Source: Macrosoma leucophasiata (taxonomy: Eukaryota > Arthropoda > Insecta > Lepidoptera > Hedylidae). From it: DNA of 64,000 nt. Under the pieces are notes generated by a model, which had not been told where the DNA came from, made no database searches, and saw nothing but the letters and a program-made list of their open reading frames with translations. Numbering within the stretch: the stretch's first letter is position 1; each line of letters opens with the position of its first letter. A program made the translations under genes and the position numbers. Shown here piece after piece: positions 11,545-23,149 of the stretch. The stretch spans positions 12,321,501-12,385,500 of the forward strand of contig JAWQUS010000008.1 of the NCBI GenBank assembly GCA_036365455.1. The letters run 5' to 3'.

Positions 11545-12107
11545 ATAACTTATCCAAAAGAATAAGGAAACTGACATATATATTTAAGCAATTAAGACCT
11601 GTAGTCGATAACAAATTGATTAAAACTGTGTATCAATCACTATGCCAGTCGGTATTATCATATGGTATTGAAGCTTGGGGGGGAAGCTCAAAAGGATTGA
11701 TAATGAAAATTGAACGTTCCCAAAGGTTAATTTTAAAAATCTGTTTCTCAAAGCCTAGATTATACTCTACTACTAGTTTATATAAAGATGCAGAAGTGCT
11801 AACAGTTAGACAATTATTTGTTGCAGCAGTCATTCTAAGAAAGCACTCCGAAACGAAATTCAATGAAAACACAAAAAAAACAATCCTCACTAGCAGACGC
11901 CACTATAATATATGTAATATTATGTACACAAATACGGCTTTTGCACGTAAATTTTATTACTACCAGAGTGGAAAACTTTATAATATCGCAAACAGATTGC
12001 ATTCAATATACCCTATGACTAAAAGGAAATGTAAGAAAACAATTTGTGAATGGTTGCAAGCCTTAACTTATGATGAGACGGAAAATTTAATAGGAAGTTC
12101 TTTGTAA
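11545..12107 (+). pseudogene. Jockey/CR1-type LINE ORF2, C-terminal part
   Basis: Encodes KLTYIFKQLRPVVDNK, then SVLSYGIEAWGGSSKGLIMK and ERSQRLILKICF, the part after the reverse-transcriptase fingers ('xSxxxYGxxxWG'). It ends at a TAA at 12105-12107, so the C-terminus may be original. The 5' part is truncated. Confidence 0.72.
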
Positions 12108-13080
12108 CTATAATACAATCTTTCTTATAACTTATTTTTGCATTGCTATATTATTATTATTATATTAAGGGAGCCCAGGGCTAAACAGCGATCCCAAGAT
12201 GTCTCACATCGTAGGGCTGGGCTTTCCTAAGCTTATGCTTGTGTCACAAGCTTTAAGAATTGGTACCCTATCCATTGATATAAGTATGGGATTATTATTA
12301 TACATTAACTAGAAGCCTGGGGCTAAGTCTGATCCCAAGATATGCTCGCACGTATCGTAGGGCCAGGTGTTTCTATTGTTTGCACACTTTACAATATCAC
12401 CCATCTTATATACCCACAATATACCTACTTTCAAACAGGGAACCGAAAGACTGGGGCTTCTACCGATCCCAAGATAATATATATCGTAGGGCCAGGCTTT
12501 AAGAGTTCCATGTGCCATAATTGACACACACTTACACACATACTTTGACACACACACATACACACACACATACACACACACACACACACACATACACACA
12601 CACACACTCATACACACACACAAACACTCATACACACACACACACAAATACATATATTCCCATACTTTGAGATAATCTCACATGTTTTCTGTTTGTGTAT
12701 AGGTACTATGAGGGAACTTGCCGTTTAACCATCATGGATACCTAATGTAGGGATAATAAGTACTATGCAAATTTGCTTTTGGGCTGGCAAAGTGTTCCCT
12801 TATAGTACTTAGTTCTCTTTATTGCTCTCATGAGCTATTACTAAAATTGTACTTGTAAATAAGTGGACAAAATCCTGAGGCGGAGACCAGGAGACTCATA
12901 GCACAGGGTTTACCTAGTTTGAGCGCTCCTGTCTCCACAATACCCTGAGAAAAATGTTTAAAAAAAATAATTTCAGTATAATTTTTAAAAATAAAATAAG
13001 TTTCATATGATGTATTTACCATAAGAAAACATTGTGGAGAAAATAAATAAATTCTTATCTTATCTTAAATTCTTATCTTA
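12108..13080 (+). repeat. 3' UTR of the same LINE, with three diverged tandem units and an ATCTT-rich tail
   Basis: Units near 12170-12235, 12309-12373 and 12446-12503 each carry GGGCT..GATCCCAAGAT..ATCGTAGGGC. A CA microsatellite (12528-12650) follows. The end is TAAATAAATTCTTATCTTAT repeats, a typical LINE tail. Confidence 0.6.
12528..12650. repeat. (CA)n microsatellite with interruptions
   Basis: About 120 bases of CACACA with TACA and CTCA interruptions, within a LINE 3' region. Its six-frame translations are artefacts. Confidence 0.95.
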
Positions 13081-13374
13081 TCTATCTATATATGTAAAAA
13101 AATAATCAATATGGATAAGTAATAAATGAGTGATATAATAATATAAGATTCATATGCATTTAGTAAAAAGCGGTTATTTTAATATTACCAACAGACACTC
13201 CAATTTTATTTATTTGTATAGATAGACAGACCCAAATAAATATTTGCTATTGGGTGATATCAACGATAATATATAATAACTACCCAAGCAATCATCGCGT
13301 TGTAGAATCATTTCAGAATACCGAGATGACAAACTATACTGAGTAATATTTTTTTGTATTATAGAAATAAATTA

Positions 13375-13469
13375 AGGTTCGTTTGCACAAAGATATTTGT
13401 TAAAGTTGTTGTTAATAAAATGTTCCATCCTTCTCTAACTTTAACAAATATTTTGGTGCAACTGAACCT
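13375..13469. mobile_element. Fold-back MITE, family M, copy 3 (short)
   Basis: Has AAGGTTCGTTTGCAC and GGTGCAACTGAACCT ends, but the middle is deleted (95 bp against about 140). Confidence 0.8.
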
Positions 13470-13493
13470 AATTATCCATACAAAAACGTTATA

Positions 13494-13495
<2 letters not shown>

Positions 13496-13540
<45 letters not shown>

Positions 13541-13541
13541 A
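13496..13541. repeat. (TA)n microsatellite
   Basis: Uninterrupted TATATA of about 45 bases, able to extrude as a cruciform. Confidence 0.95.
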
Positions 13542-13976
13542 AATGTAATTATTATATGATATAAACAAATATTAAGCTAAATTAAAGAGGGCTGTAGTAA
13601 AATTAATTTCTACATATCAGTTGCCCAATGAATTACATTTTTTTTAGCAAAACTTTGATTTTTTTACTATTCTTATACCTTGACTAAGAAACTGTAATAG
13701 TCCTAATAATATATTTACTCCCTTAAAAGTATGTCAATTAAAAATGTGCTAGTTAATATAGAAGATTCAAAGTTGTGAAAAATAAATATTAAAATAAATT
13801 TGAGTATGACCTTAGATCAAAAATTTTTCTATTTTAATCCCATTCAAGAATCAGAGTACTGCTCTTCTACGGTTCCCATTATTCGATTATTAGTCGACTT
13901 TCTTTCCTTATGATTACAATCTACGGCATCGGTAGAAGACATCAGCATGGGCTTCATCTTTACTTTGACGTTTTTA

Positions 13977-14021
13977 GTCGATGATTGCGATTCGTCTTTC
14001 AAACGAATCGCAATCATCGAC
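13977..14021. repeat. Perfect 19-bp inverted repeat, 7-base loop
   Basis: Arms 13977-13995 and 14003-14021 are exact complements (GTCGATGATTGCGATTCGT and inverse). Not part of a repeat family seen here. Confidence 0.9.
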
Positions 14022-14684
14022 AACATACTACTTGGCATACTGTTGCCAATAAATATAGAGATACTTATCTATAATTGCACACGAAAACATTGTCATGAAA
14101 TTAAATCGTTACAATTGATATAGTTATGAAATGAATACGTAGATATCTGCTATAAGGTCTTATATACAAACCTAATATCTCCAAATAGGTAGTCTATAAA
14201 ATCTAAAGAGTGCTGTGCAAATCGTACCTACAGCTAACTTAGTGCCTATTTGATTTGGATTTCAACTCTTGTTATCGGTAAACCGTTTTAAAATGGTGTA
14301 CCTAGTTGAAATTCATATTGATATTGAAAAAGCTGGAATCGATGCGGCCAGCGGCTGGCGGTACCAGGCGAACGGAGCGTGACCACACGCCACTGCCGCA
14401 TCCGACGTCGCATCCAACCAAAATTACTTTTAACATTAATAAACCATATTACTCTAATTTGCCTTTACTTTCTCCTTCTTTTAATAAACCTCTGAAAACT
14501 CCACGTAATGTGTACCAGTTGTTTTTTACCTCTGTTTGACGTCGGCTGAAATTTTTTCGGTCTGTTAACTGCCCTCAAAGTGATTTATGCTTTGACATTT
14601 ACTTAATTAGCCGTTTGTGTTGCGATGTTTTTTAGTGACGTCACTTTTGAACTTGTATACAATATTTAGAAATAAGTATCAACT

Positions 14685-14735
14685 ATGGATCCACCGACGA
14701 AAAGTACTCAGTTGACCGAAGAAGAAATAAGTAGG
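14685..14735 (+). CDS. Candidate alternative first exon (MDPPTKSTQLTEEEISR)
   Basis: ATG followed by 17 codons, then a GTATGT donor in phase 0. Phase and charged composition would fit a junction to dynein exon 2 at 36367. No transcript evidence; it could also be chance or belong to another gene. A GC-rich patch lies 270-350 bases upstream (14340-14420). Confidence 0.3.
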
Positions 14736-15775
14736 GTATGTACATATATGTAACGTTATTTTAGTATACCTACGTAAGGATACACATGAGCATACGTAGA
14801 TGTCGACGATGCACTCCTGTAGGCATTTAATAATAGTTGATCACAGGTAGATACGTTTAAATAGATTGGTAAATGTATTAAATGGATTTTAATCTATAAA
14901 TAACATAAATATAAAACCTGGAGTCCACTCCTGGTAATATATTTATTAATTAATACTGTGTTAGGTACTCTATAAAAGGACTCAGAACTCAGTTTTGATT
15001 TCATTAAATTCACTTGATTTAAAATAATAGTACATGTTCGTGGTGATTTAGGAAAGGCTTATATCGTAATTTGTTTAAATCTGACTTGCTTTGTTTAGTG
15101 CCATCATTTTCATATTTGTATTAGTAATATCACTATTTTTTTAATTAAGTACCTACCATAGACTACGCAGGCATACCCTTACTTTTAATTATAAGAATAT
15201 GTTTAATTTTCATCTTTTGGGTTGCCTTACAAAATTGTTATTCTAGCAATAAAGTCGCCCATTGTATCGCATGTGTTTCTAATACCTACTTATTGAGTTT
15301 TCTTTTGGTGTGCAATAAAGTGTAGGTAAGTATTACATTGAAACCTTTTCTGAATGTCTAATTGTCTATGTAGCACGGGACTGTGTGAACCTACCCTGAT
15401 TGTAGATTACTGAATCAGACATCAAAAAATAATAAAATAATTAAAATGTGCCTTCTCCTAACATTCCTGACTCTGTTACCTGATCGAGCTAGCGTATCTT
15501 CAAATTGAATTGCCCGTGTAAGCAAACAAACAACTATTACCTATAATAATGAAGTATTTTCAGTATATTTCTACCTGGATAACAATTACTTATAGGTAGC
15601 TCTTACCTCAATAGGAACCTAACCTAGATACCTCATAGAGATAATGCCGGCATTTACATTTTTCAGGGCATAAACGAATCAGCTTAATAGACATTACCTA
15701 ATCTATTTGCCGATAAATGATCGTGTTCAGCGCTTTTGTGTTCCACTTTGTTGCTAATGATATGGCCCTACGAGG
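14736..15775. other. AT-rich stretch, no gene seen
   Basis: No frame with coding character and no repeat recognised, apart from scattered TAGGTA motifs. Confidence 0.35.
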
Positions 15776-16870
15776 TGAATCAAAAAGTTCTTAGAATCGC
15801 TATTAAAATACAACAAAATATAAATATAATTATTTTATTTTTTAACGTAATCTCCATCTAAGTCTAAACATTTAGAATATCGCTTTTCTAACTTTCTATG
15901 TCCTTCCGAAAAAAAATCACGATCTTGGCTCTAAAAAAACTTGTCAAAGCGTCGTCATCCTCAAATTTAGTGCCACGGATATGTTCCTTTAATTTGGGGA
16001 ATAGGTGAAAATCACTAGAGGCTAAGTCCGGAGAATATGGTGGGTGTTCAATAATTTAAAAGCCAGCATTGCGGATTGCTTTCAGCGCGACGTTCGACCG
16101 ATGAGCAGGCGAGTTATCGTGAAGAAACAAGACAGTTCCCTCGACTTTTTTCTTTAACTGCGTCGCGCAATTTTGGGATTAAACTAGGATAGTACTGTCC
16201 GGTAAATGTCTGACCTTTCGGTAGTTTATGAACAATACAAATGATTCCTTTACTATCCCAGAACACAGAGGCCATAACCTTGCCAGCGGTAGCAGTCACT
16301 CCAAATTTCTTCATGGGTGGTGAGAATGGTCGTTTCCAAGACATTCTTTGTTTTTTTTGTTTCAGCGTCGAAATGGTGAACCCATGTTTCATCCATAGTG
16401 ATAACACTATGGCAAAATTGGTCTGGATCTGACTGTAACATTTCGAGATTACGTCTTGAAATTTCCAACCGACGCATTTTGTTTTCGTCGGTTAACATTC
16501 TTGGAACCCACCTTCCTGACACTTTTTTGAAAACTAGTGATTCGGTTAAAATGGATTGTTTGATGCCAAATGATATCTTTAGGATCTCGGCTAAACGTTT
16601 TACAGTAATTCTGCTGTCTTCTCAAACTAAATTTTCAACTTTTTTGACTTTTTTTTCCGTGATTCAGGTTGAAGGCCGCCCGGAACGAGGGTCATCTTCA
16701 CAGCTCGATCTACCTCTTTTAAATTCAGCAACCCAGTAAGCGACGGTGGAATAACATTATCACCTTATGTCTGCTGGATATCCAAAAATATTTCTTTAGT
16801 GTATGTTCTTTAGTTTCACAGGTACTTTATCATGGCGCGTAACTCGTTTTTCTCCATTTTTAAAGATTTT
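15776..16870 (-). pseudogene. Mariner-type transposase, decayed
   Basis: On the minus strand the frames give MEKNELRAMIKYL (then a stop), SGRWVPRMLTDENKMRRLEI, VITMDETWVHHFDAETKK, SWKRPFSPPMKKFGVTATAG, then FLHDNSPAHRSNVALKAI and HPPYSPDLASSDFH. The catalytic aspartates of the DDE/D domain are recognisable (DETW, HDN, SPD). Several frameshifts and stops show it is dead. The outer end carries AATCAAAAAGTTCTTAGAAT, a likely inverted end; I did not find its partner near 17000. Confidence 0.85.
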
Positions 16871-17031
16871 TAGCAACACTTGGTACTGAATAATTTATAA
16901 TTTGCGAATGGTATGACCAAATCGAGTGTAACTGCGTAGGAATATTGTGTGATTGACACTCTTCAAACTAAATATTAAACTACTTACAAAAATATGATAT
17001 TAACCTGCACTTTTAAGACACCATATTGTGT

Positions 17032-17165
17032 CACAGGCACAAAGGAAAAACGATTGAGGTCTCAGGAGTGTACCTACATTGAGACCTCCTGTTATCAGGA
17101 GACTTATTGTCTATAGGCGTCCGGTTTGACTTATCACCAAAGTGAACGGAGATATATCTAATTCT
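17032..17165 (+). repeat. Diverged copy of SINE-like family B
   Basis: Recognisable only by GAGGTCTCAGGAGTG and GTCTATAGGC followed by TTGACTTATCACC. Weak. Confidence 0.35.
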
Positions 17166-17514
17166 GGTAACAGTGGTAATTAATTACAAAAAAAAAAATA
17201 CGCTTAGGTTCACTCACCTCCCCCACACTAGCTATTTACAACACACGTAAACACCATAATCCGAAAGAAATACAGGTAGAATATTGAATTTTCTCAAGGT
17301 ACAGGAATCGAACTCGCGACTTTCAGATCGTGACTGAATCGCTCCGCTGTGTTGCTTTCAAACTCAAACGTTTATTTTAAATTGGGCTACAAGGAAACTT
17401 GCATTGTCGGTTTATGGAGGTATCATAATTCAATAGGTACCTAGATATTAATAATAATCAATTTATAAATAAAATTTAACCCATAAATCATTAAATCTTT
17501 CAATTCCCTCATAG

Positions 17515-17645
17515 AAGAAAAATAAAAATCTATTCGTCATAAACATAGAAGATACTGAGAAGTTCTCATTAGTCCCTGTACTTGGAACTCTGTGAGAAGA
17601 ACTCCGCTACCGAACAAACTCAGAGTGTTGCTCTTCTTGTCAAAA
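17515..17645 (-). repeat. Jockey-type LINE 3' UTR fragment, minus strand
   Basis: The reverse complement matches 28915-29010: CTGAGTTTGTT, then GTAGCGGAGTTCTTCTCA. Confidence 0.65.
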
Positions 17646-17908
17646 TCCTTAGATCTTTAAAGTAGAATACAGATAATGTGAACCATATGTGAACGTCCAG
17701 TGCATATACATATATAAATACACACAAGCACATACACATCAAAAACTTAACACTGAGAATACCGTGATAGAAGATGTCACCCGCATACCACAACAGACGT
17801 CCCAAGAGTCCGCACAATTTGCTAATGCACGCGCGCGGCTTTAATCGGGATCCAATGACAAACACGACAATTTAGGTACGTTAGCAGAATTAGGCTCTTG
17901 TTGTTTGC

Positions 17909-18160
17909 TTTACTGGTGGTAGAGCTGTAGTGACGGAGCTCGCGGGCGTAGGCACCACCGCATTACCTAATATACTTGCCGCTAAATGGTAGTGTTCAGC
18001 ACTACCGTGTTCCGATCAGGTGGTAATGAACGGTGGTACGGCCCTGTAATTTCCGGCAGAGAGACAAAACACCTTAGGCCTCAGGAGTAGTAACGCATCT
18101 GCATTTTGACCTTGGTCTCTGTGTGGGTGTCTATAGGCTACAGACATCCGACGCCGTGTT
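17909..18160 (+). repeat. SINE-like repeat family B, copy 3
   Basis: Near-complete: CTGGTGGTAGAGC, GTAGGCACCACCGCATTACC, TTCAGCACTACCGTGTTCCG, AGTAACGCATCTGCATTTTG. The 3' end is replaced by other sequence. Confidence 0.8.
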
Positions 18161-18212
18161 AATAGCCAGTAATAGTCCTTCCATCCCCTTTGATGAACGT
18201 ATCTCTTTGATT

Positions 18213-18725
18213 TTAACGACCCGGTTAGTCCTGCGGTGTGAGACGACCGTTTGATTCGAAAGGTCGCGGGTTCGATCCCCGTACCGTGACAAATATTTGT
18301 ATAGCTTACAGATATACTACTTACTAAATGGTGGTAGAGCTCTAGTGACGAAGCTCCCGTACGCACCACCGCCACGACGTAGGCACCACCGCATTACCTA
18401 TTATACTTGCCGCTAAATAGTAGTGTTCAACACTATCGTGTTCCGGTCAGGTGGTAATGTACGTCCCTGTAATTTCCGGCACAGAGGCATAACACCTTAG
18501 GCCTCAGGAGTGGTAACGCATCTGCATTTTGACCTTGGTTTTGTGTGGGTGTCTATAGGCTGCAGCCATCACTTAACATGAACTACATGCTTGTTTGCCA
18601 TTTCCATTACATTAAAAAATATATTTGTTTTGGGACTGGGTGTTTGTGTATGTGTGGTGTGTTTACAACGACACAGGCTTATACCTAGTGTACGCTGTGA
18701 GTGTAAGCGTATTTTATTTTGTATC
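18213..18725 (+). repeat. Composite SINE: family A split by a family B copy
   Basis: 18213-18325 is the family A head (B-box GGTTCGATCCC), 18327-18618 is a complete family B copy, and 18620-18725 resumes family A (GGGTGTTTGTGTATGTG, CTGTGAGTGTAAGCGTATTT). The same arrangement is seen at 56522-57000. Confidence 0.75.
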
Positions 18726-18796
18726 CCATTTGCCACTCCAGCCTTGTTAAAAAAATATTACCTACTCGTACTATCGATCGACGCATCGTAAATAGG

Positions 18797-18885
18797 TACT
18801 AGCTGTGCCCGCGACTTCGTCCACGTGAGAAAAAATATGATTGTTCAGTATCTACCCGGTCGAAGTCGTGGGCGCAGCTAGTATA
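18797..18885. repeat. Two inverted copies of a retroelement terminus
   Basis: ACTAGCTGTGCCCGCGACTT and, inverted, AAGTCGTGGGCGCAGCTAGT face each other across about 35 bases. A similar terminus stands at 825-850. Likely two insertions of the same family end to end. Confidence 0.6.
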
Positions 18886-19764
18886 AAAGTAGCCTAAGTT
18901 ACTCCTTATCACATCAGCTATCTGCCAATGAAAGTTCCGTCAAAATCGGAGACACTAAAATTTTATATATTTGTATGTAAGTATGTATGTATGGAGATAA
19001 AAGTAGCATAAGTAACTCCTTATTACATTAGCTACCTACTTCGGTCTAAAAGATCGATCTTCCGATTATTGGAAGTAGGGAAGCCTGTGTGTATTTTAAA
19101 TCGTTGAGCACTGTACAGATATTTTATCACCATTTAGATTGCAGTGATGGAGGACATTTGCTCGGATAAAAAAATCACTTTAAAGGCTTATATTTTACAA
19201 ACGGTTTCGCTTATCGAGAAATGGTTATATCAAACTTTTAATATTTCTCAAAGACCGGGCCAACGACATCTTACAGCATGGGGTGCACGAGAAAAAAAAG
19301 ATATCTATTATCCAAGCCATCTTACGCAAAAGGTGCCCGAATATTTTTTAACAAAACCTTTTTTAACTATTTTGTAGATGTGCCTACAATGTATATAGTA
19401 TAAGTATATTCAATTCATACCAAATAGGTAACAGGTTTCTAGTAGGTACTAAGGGTGAGATTCACAGACCGCACTGCGATTTTACTTTGACTTAGAGTCA
19501 AACTTGAAAGACTTATTATTTTCATAGACGTGTTAGTCTTATTTCACTAGTATTCTTTAATAAGTGTGGTCACTGGACCTTTACCATCACCAGTGGATTA
19601 TAGTAATATGCAGAAGGCAATTTAAGGGTCATGCAATGGCAGGCTACTTATTCCGGTAAAATGTACAATCATGGTGGGAGACATGTTTTAATATTACTAA
19701 GAGTAAAAAGGCCCAGGTTTGCAGTCCTGGTGTAAGTTCTCCCAATCCCTTGCGTATAATATAA

Positions 19765-20000
19765 GTACGCTCCAGGCGGGAGCGGAGATTCGGTTAAATT
19801 AAGCGAAACCCTGATGGAGGAGCCGCGCGAAAAATATATGTGACTGCAACTCTCCAGTCGGGAGCGATTTGGTAAGATCTGGGAGCGAAGTCCTGGTGAG
19901 AGGATAGGATGGCAGAGACTCATAAATATATAGATGTGATCTGCAATTCTTCAGTCAGAAGCGGAGATTCGGTGGAACCAGAGTCGAACTTCCACTTAGT
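19765..20000. repeat. Three diverged tandem units of about 90 bp
   Basis: CTCCAGGCGGGAGCGGAGAT, CTCCAGTCGGGAGCGATTTG and TTCAGTCAGAAGCGGAGATT begin successive units, each followed by a GAACCCTG or GAAGTCCTG-like end. Confidence 0.5.
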
Positions 20001-20111
20001 AATAAGTAAACTGATTTTTGTCTTACAACTTGATGGCGATGAAAATCCGAACCGTCATCCAAAAAAAAGAAAAAGAAGAAAAATATATTAACGCAACAAC
20101 ATTTTTTAAAC

Positions 20112-20420
20112 AGTCATCATCATCACCATCACCCCAGACAACACCCGAAAGACATTCACTGTTGGACAAAGTCTTCCCCAAAGATGCACACAACAGTGTG
20201 CGGAATTAGGGGAAAATATGGCTATAATCGCCACGCTTGGCAGGCGGATTGGCGATCGCAGTGGCGGTAATTTTATCGCGGGACGCTGCTGCCCATACCG
20301 CTTTGTTATTTTTACTGCCCTCTTGGAATGGTTTGACCGCCCATTGTTCGATTGACTGACTGCAATAGTGGAAATATTATCTTCCAGTAGAATAAAATTC
20401 TTCCGCTAGCGCCGACGCCG
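20112..20420 (-). repeat. RTE-tail-linked repeat, family E, copy 1
   Basis: Begins like an inverted RTE 3' end (CACTGTTGGACAAAGTCTTC) and continues with GGCGGATTGGCGATCGCAGT, GGTTTGACCGCCCATTGTTC. Related copies at 52885-53400 and 55350-55565. Confidence 0.6.
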
Positions 20421-20484
20421 TCCAATGAAATGCTCATCTCAGAACCGCCTTGGTTCTCCGAGTGGTGTGCAAGGAATAATCTAT

Positions 20485-20740
20485 ACATATATAAAAATCA
20501 ATTGCTGTTCGTTGGTCTCGCTAAAATTAGAGAAAGGCTTCACCGATTTGGCTAATTTTGGTTTTGAATGATTTTTGTAAGTCCAGGGAAGGTTTAAAAG
20601 GTCAGAAAATATGAAGAAATTGAAGGGTAAAAACCACAATTTCATTTTCCCATACAAATAGTTCGTATCTATCAAACTTTTAACACATTACCAATTTCAT
20701 TGGGAGGCAATACGAAGTTTGCCGGGTCAGCTAGTATAAG
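20485..20740 (-). repeat. Repeat family C, copy 2, minus strand
   Basis: Inverse of 25283-25562; ends with the inverted ACGAAGTTTGCCGGGTCAGC terminus. Confidence 0.78.
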
Positions 20741-21457
20741 TATATATCTAATAATGATTTGTTTCTTCAAGTCGAAGTAAATTCGAAGTGCGGTCGGTGA
20801 ATCTCGCAATAAGGCTTTGTCCAGAAAGGGCGAATGTAACGCGATTTTTAACGCGCGTAAGTACTGTCAGTTACATGTGAATCTACTTCTACTTTTACAG
20901 GTAATAAAATGTAGCTACAAAAATGTAGCTGGTTACATGTTGTAGTAAAAAAAAACTCAAAGAGTATAAGTTTTTATTGGGTGATCATTGACACTAGTGA
21001 TTTAGCGTGATAGTGAGATGAAATAAGCTTTCAAGTAGATAGAGACACGGTAGAGATGTAGAAGCTATCTGAAAATATTATGACACAAAGACCTATAGTA
21101 CTATAGGTATCTTATAAGTTTTGTGTCAGTCAACTTTTATCAAACATATAAAAATATTTGTAGCTTAGTTGATACTCCTGATTGCCAAGCAACTGCGCTA
21201 TGCAGATACCGCCCCTTATGTATAGGCGTTAATTATAATGTGCAACAATATGTGCGGTTCACGCCCCTCGAGCCGTAAACAGCCGGCTTGTTTTGTCGAT
21301 AGTTTGACACTTCTGCCACCTCTAGTACTGCGATAGTGTGGCCGTAAGTTTGTCCGAAATATCGCTTTTCCGTCGTAATTTTACGATATAAACAAACGAT
21401 TTATAGATCTGTCAATACTATAAAAAACTTTTTCAAAATATATGTAGTGACGTGAAA

Positions 21458-21571
21458 ATGAATAGGGTAAAGGAAAAAGAGAAAGCGGAGGCACGCGAAC
21501 ACTTTGAAAACCAGTTGCGATATGCATTCGTGAAATATGATCACACGGAAGACGATGAAGACAGTACTGAG
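21458..21571 (+). CDS. Candidate alternative first exon, 38 codons, charged
   Basis: ATG in good context (GTGAAAATGA), a highly charged frame (MNRVKEKEKAEAREHFENQ, then ENQLRYAFVKYDHTEDDEDS) and a good GTAATT donor in phase 0. It would join dynein exon 2 (KRREECERK) without a break. A TATA-like GATATAAAC lies at about 21384. It may equally be the first exon of an unrelated gene or chance. Confidence 0.4.
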
Positions 21572-22528
21572 GTAATTGTCACGTAGTTCCAAAGAATACG
21601 CGGCACTGAATAGTTATCCACGTTCTAATATTTAAAAAACTTGGTCTTCAACTTCATTGTATTTTCGTCAAAATAGTTTTTTTTCTTAAGTTACCTAAAT
21701 TTATTTTTTTATTCAAATTTTTCAAATCTTGCGTAAAATTTCGAGTGAAAAAAAATATAAGTACGTTTAATTTACAGTTTTTATCCTGTTGGCATCACTG
21801 TTGGTATGGGATTAGTGTTATAAAGTTATTTAAAAAATAATAATATTTACTTAATATTATTTACAAAAAAATTATAATGTAGGTAATGTTATCTGTTTTA
21901 TTCTGTATACTTAATCATCTTGTGTAAGGCAGGAACACTAATTTAATAGACCTTAAATATTACTAGTATTTAAGGGGCATTAAATTAGGTATTTTACATT
22001 TTTCCTAATCAAAGAAAAATCATAAGAAGTACCTATGCACTGACATTTTTTAAATGTTGATATTAACAACTAAAAGTGTAACTAGTTTTCATTGAAACGT
22101 ACAAGTTTTGTAAGTTTGTTTCAATTAGGAGTAATAGTTTAACCACTCAATTAAGATCACACTAGAGACATTACATTTTAATGTTGAGTGATGTAGTAGA
22201 CTAGCTAATGTAGGTAGATGATGTAGATTAAATAAATTCAACTTTAAATTGTTCAAAAATTTGAAATAATTATGTAGGTACTTAATGAAATTTATTTTGA
22301 CTATTTAGGTATAATTTTACCTATACAAGTAAGTAAAAAATCTATGATCTAATTTTGAAAATTTTTTTTTTGATATTATCAAAAAAAAATTTTTCAAAAT
22401 ACTTTCAACAAACTTTATTTTTTATAACACAGCCAAGTAACTTTAAGCGAGTAAAATAAAATATTTTAAAGTGCGTTCTTGATCTACGTCACTTCATTGA
22501 ATGCGTTCTACTCGTAAATACGTAGCTA
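21572..22528. other. AT-rich stretch, no gene seen
   Basis: Contains a near-perfect A/T palindrome at 22352-22400 (24-base arms, one mismatch, 1-base centre). Nothing coding. Confidence 0.4.
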
Positions 22529-22834
22529 CAGTATGCAGCAAGAAATATTGCACATCGAGTCTACGAAAGAGACAATCGGCTTGTTTCGACTTCGTAGAGC
22601 ATTATCTTTGCTGCACTGCACACTGCCTGCCTACCAATACCGGACTATCTATGCTTACGTAGGCCCTACGAAGCGCTGATAGTCGTAGTCCGGTATTGGT
22701 CAAAACTTGATCAAAATGGTCGACAAACGTCATATAGGTTAAGTTTCGAAAGAGGTAACGCTCTACATAACCGAAATAAGTCGTAGTCTCCTTTCTAAGG
22801 TCGATGTGCAATATTTCTTGTTGGATACTGTACA
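22529..22834. mobile_element. Fold-back element, family F, full copy
   Basis: The left arm CAAGAAATATTGCACATCGA is inverted at 22805-22824. Inner arms TACCAATACCGGACT are inverted too. A truncated relative lies at 3868-4055. No coding capacity. Confidence 0.78.
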
Positions 22835-23149
22835 AATGTTTAAGGAGAATATCCCTTTCAGAGAAAAATAAGAAAAAGAACACGCATCAATGGCCAAATG
22901 TGGTCGAATGTCAAATTGTCAAAGGACTAAACAAAAATCTACCACCTACTTTACCTTGACCAAGTAAATCAAATCGTTTATTTGTGTAAACATGGGTACA
23001 AACAATGATGTGATATCTAATAATAATTAGTCCGCCACATGTCGCCAACACTGGCATACCAATATTTAAATTAAAATTATACAAAGAATATATGTCCAAA
23101 TAATATTGCTTATAATAATATTACTCATGAAAGATTAATTAAAAGATGA

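Larger units (their letters stand above)
19452..20808. mobile_element. Old DNA element with about 40-bp diverged inverted ends, carrying nested repeats
   Basis: The left end GTGAGATTCACAGACCGCACT and the right end AGTGCGGTCGGTGAATCTCGC are inverse to each other, and similarity continues inward (TTTTACTTTGACTT against AAGTCGAAGTAAATT). Inside lie a diverged short-period repeat (19765-20000), an RTE-like fragment (20112-20420) and a minus copy of repeat C (20485-20740). No transposase was found. Confidence 0.55.

Noticed and set aside
12309..12653. A 114-residue Cys/Val-rich protein on the minus strand
   Set aside because: It is the translation of a CA microsatellite.
13354..13568. Proteins with long Tyr-Ile repeats on both strands
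   Set aside because: Translation of a TA microsatellite and a MITE.
16241..16739. Plus-strand frames in the mariner region
   Set aside because: They are shadows of the minus-strand transposase, whose motifs are clear.
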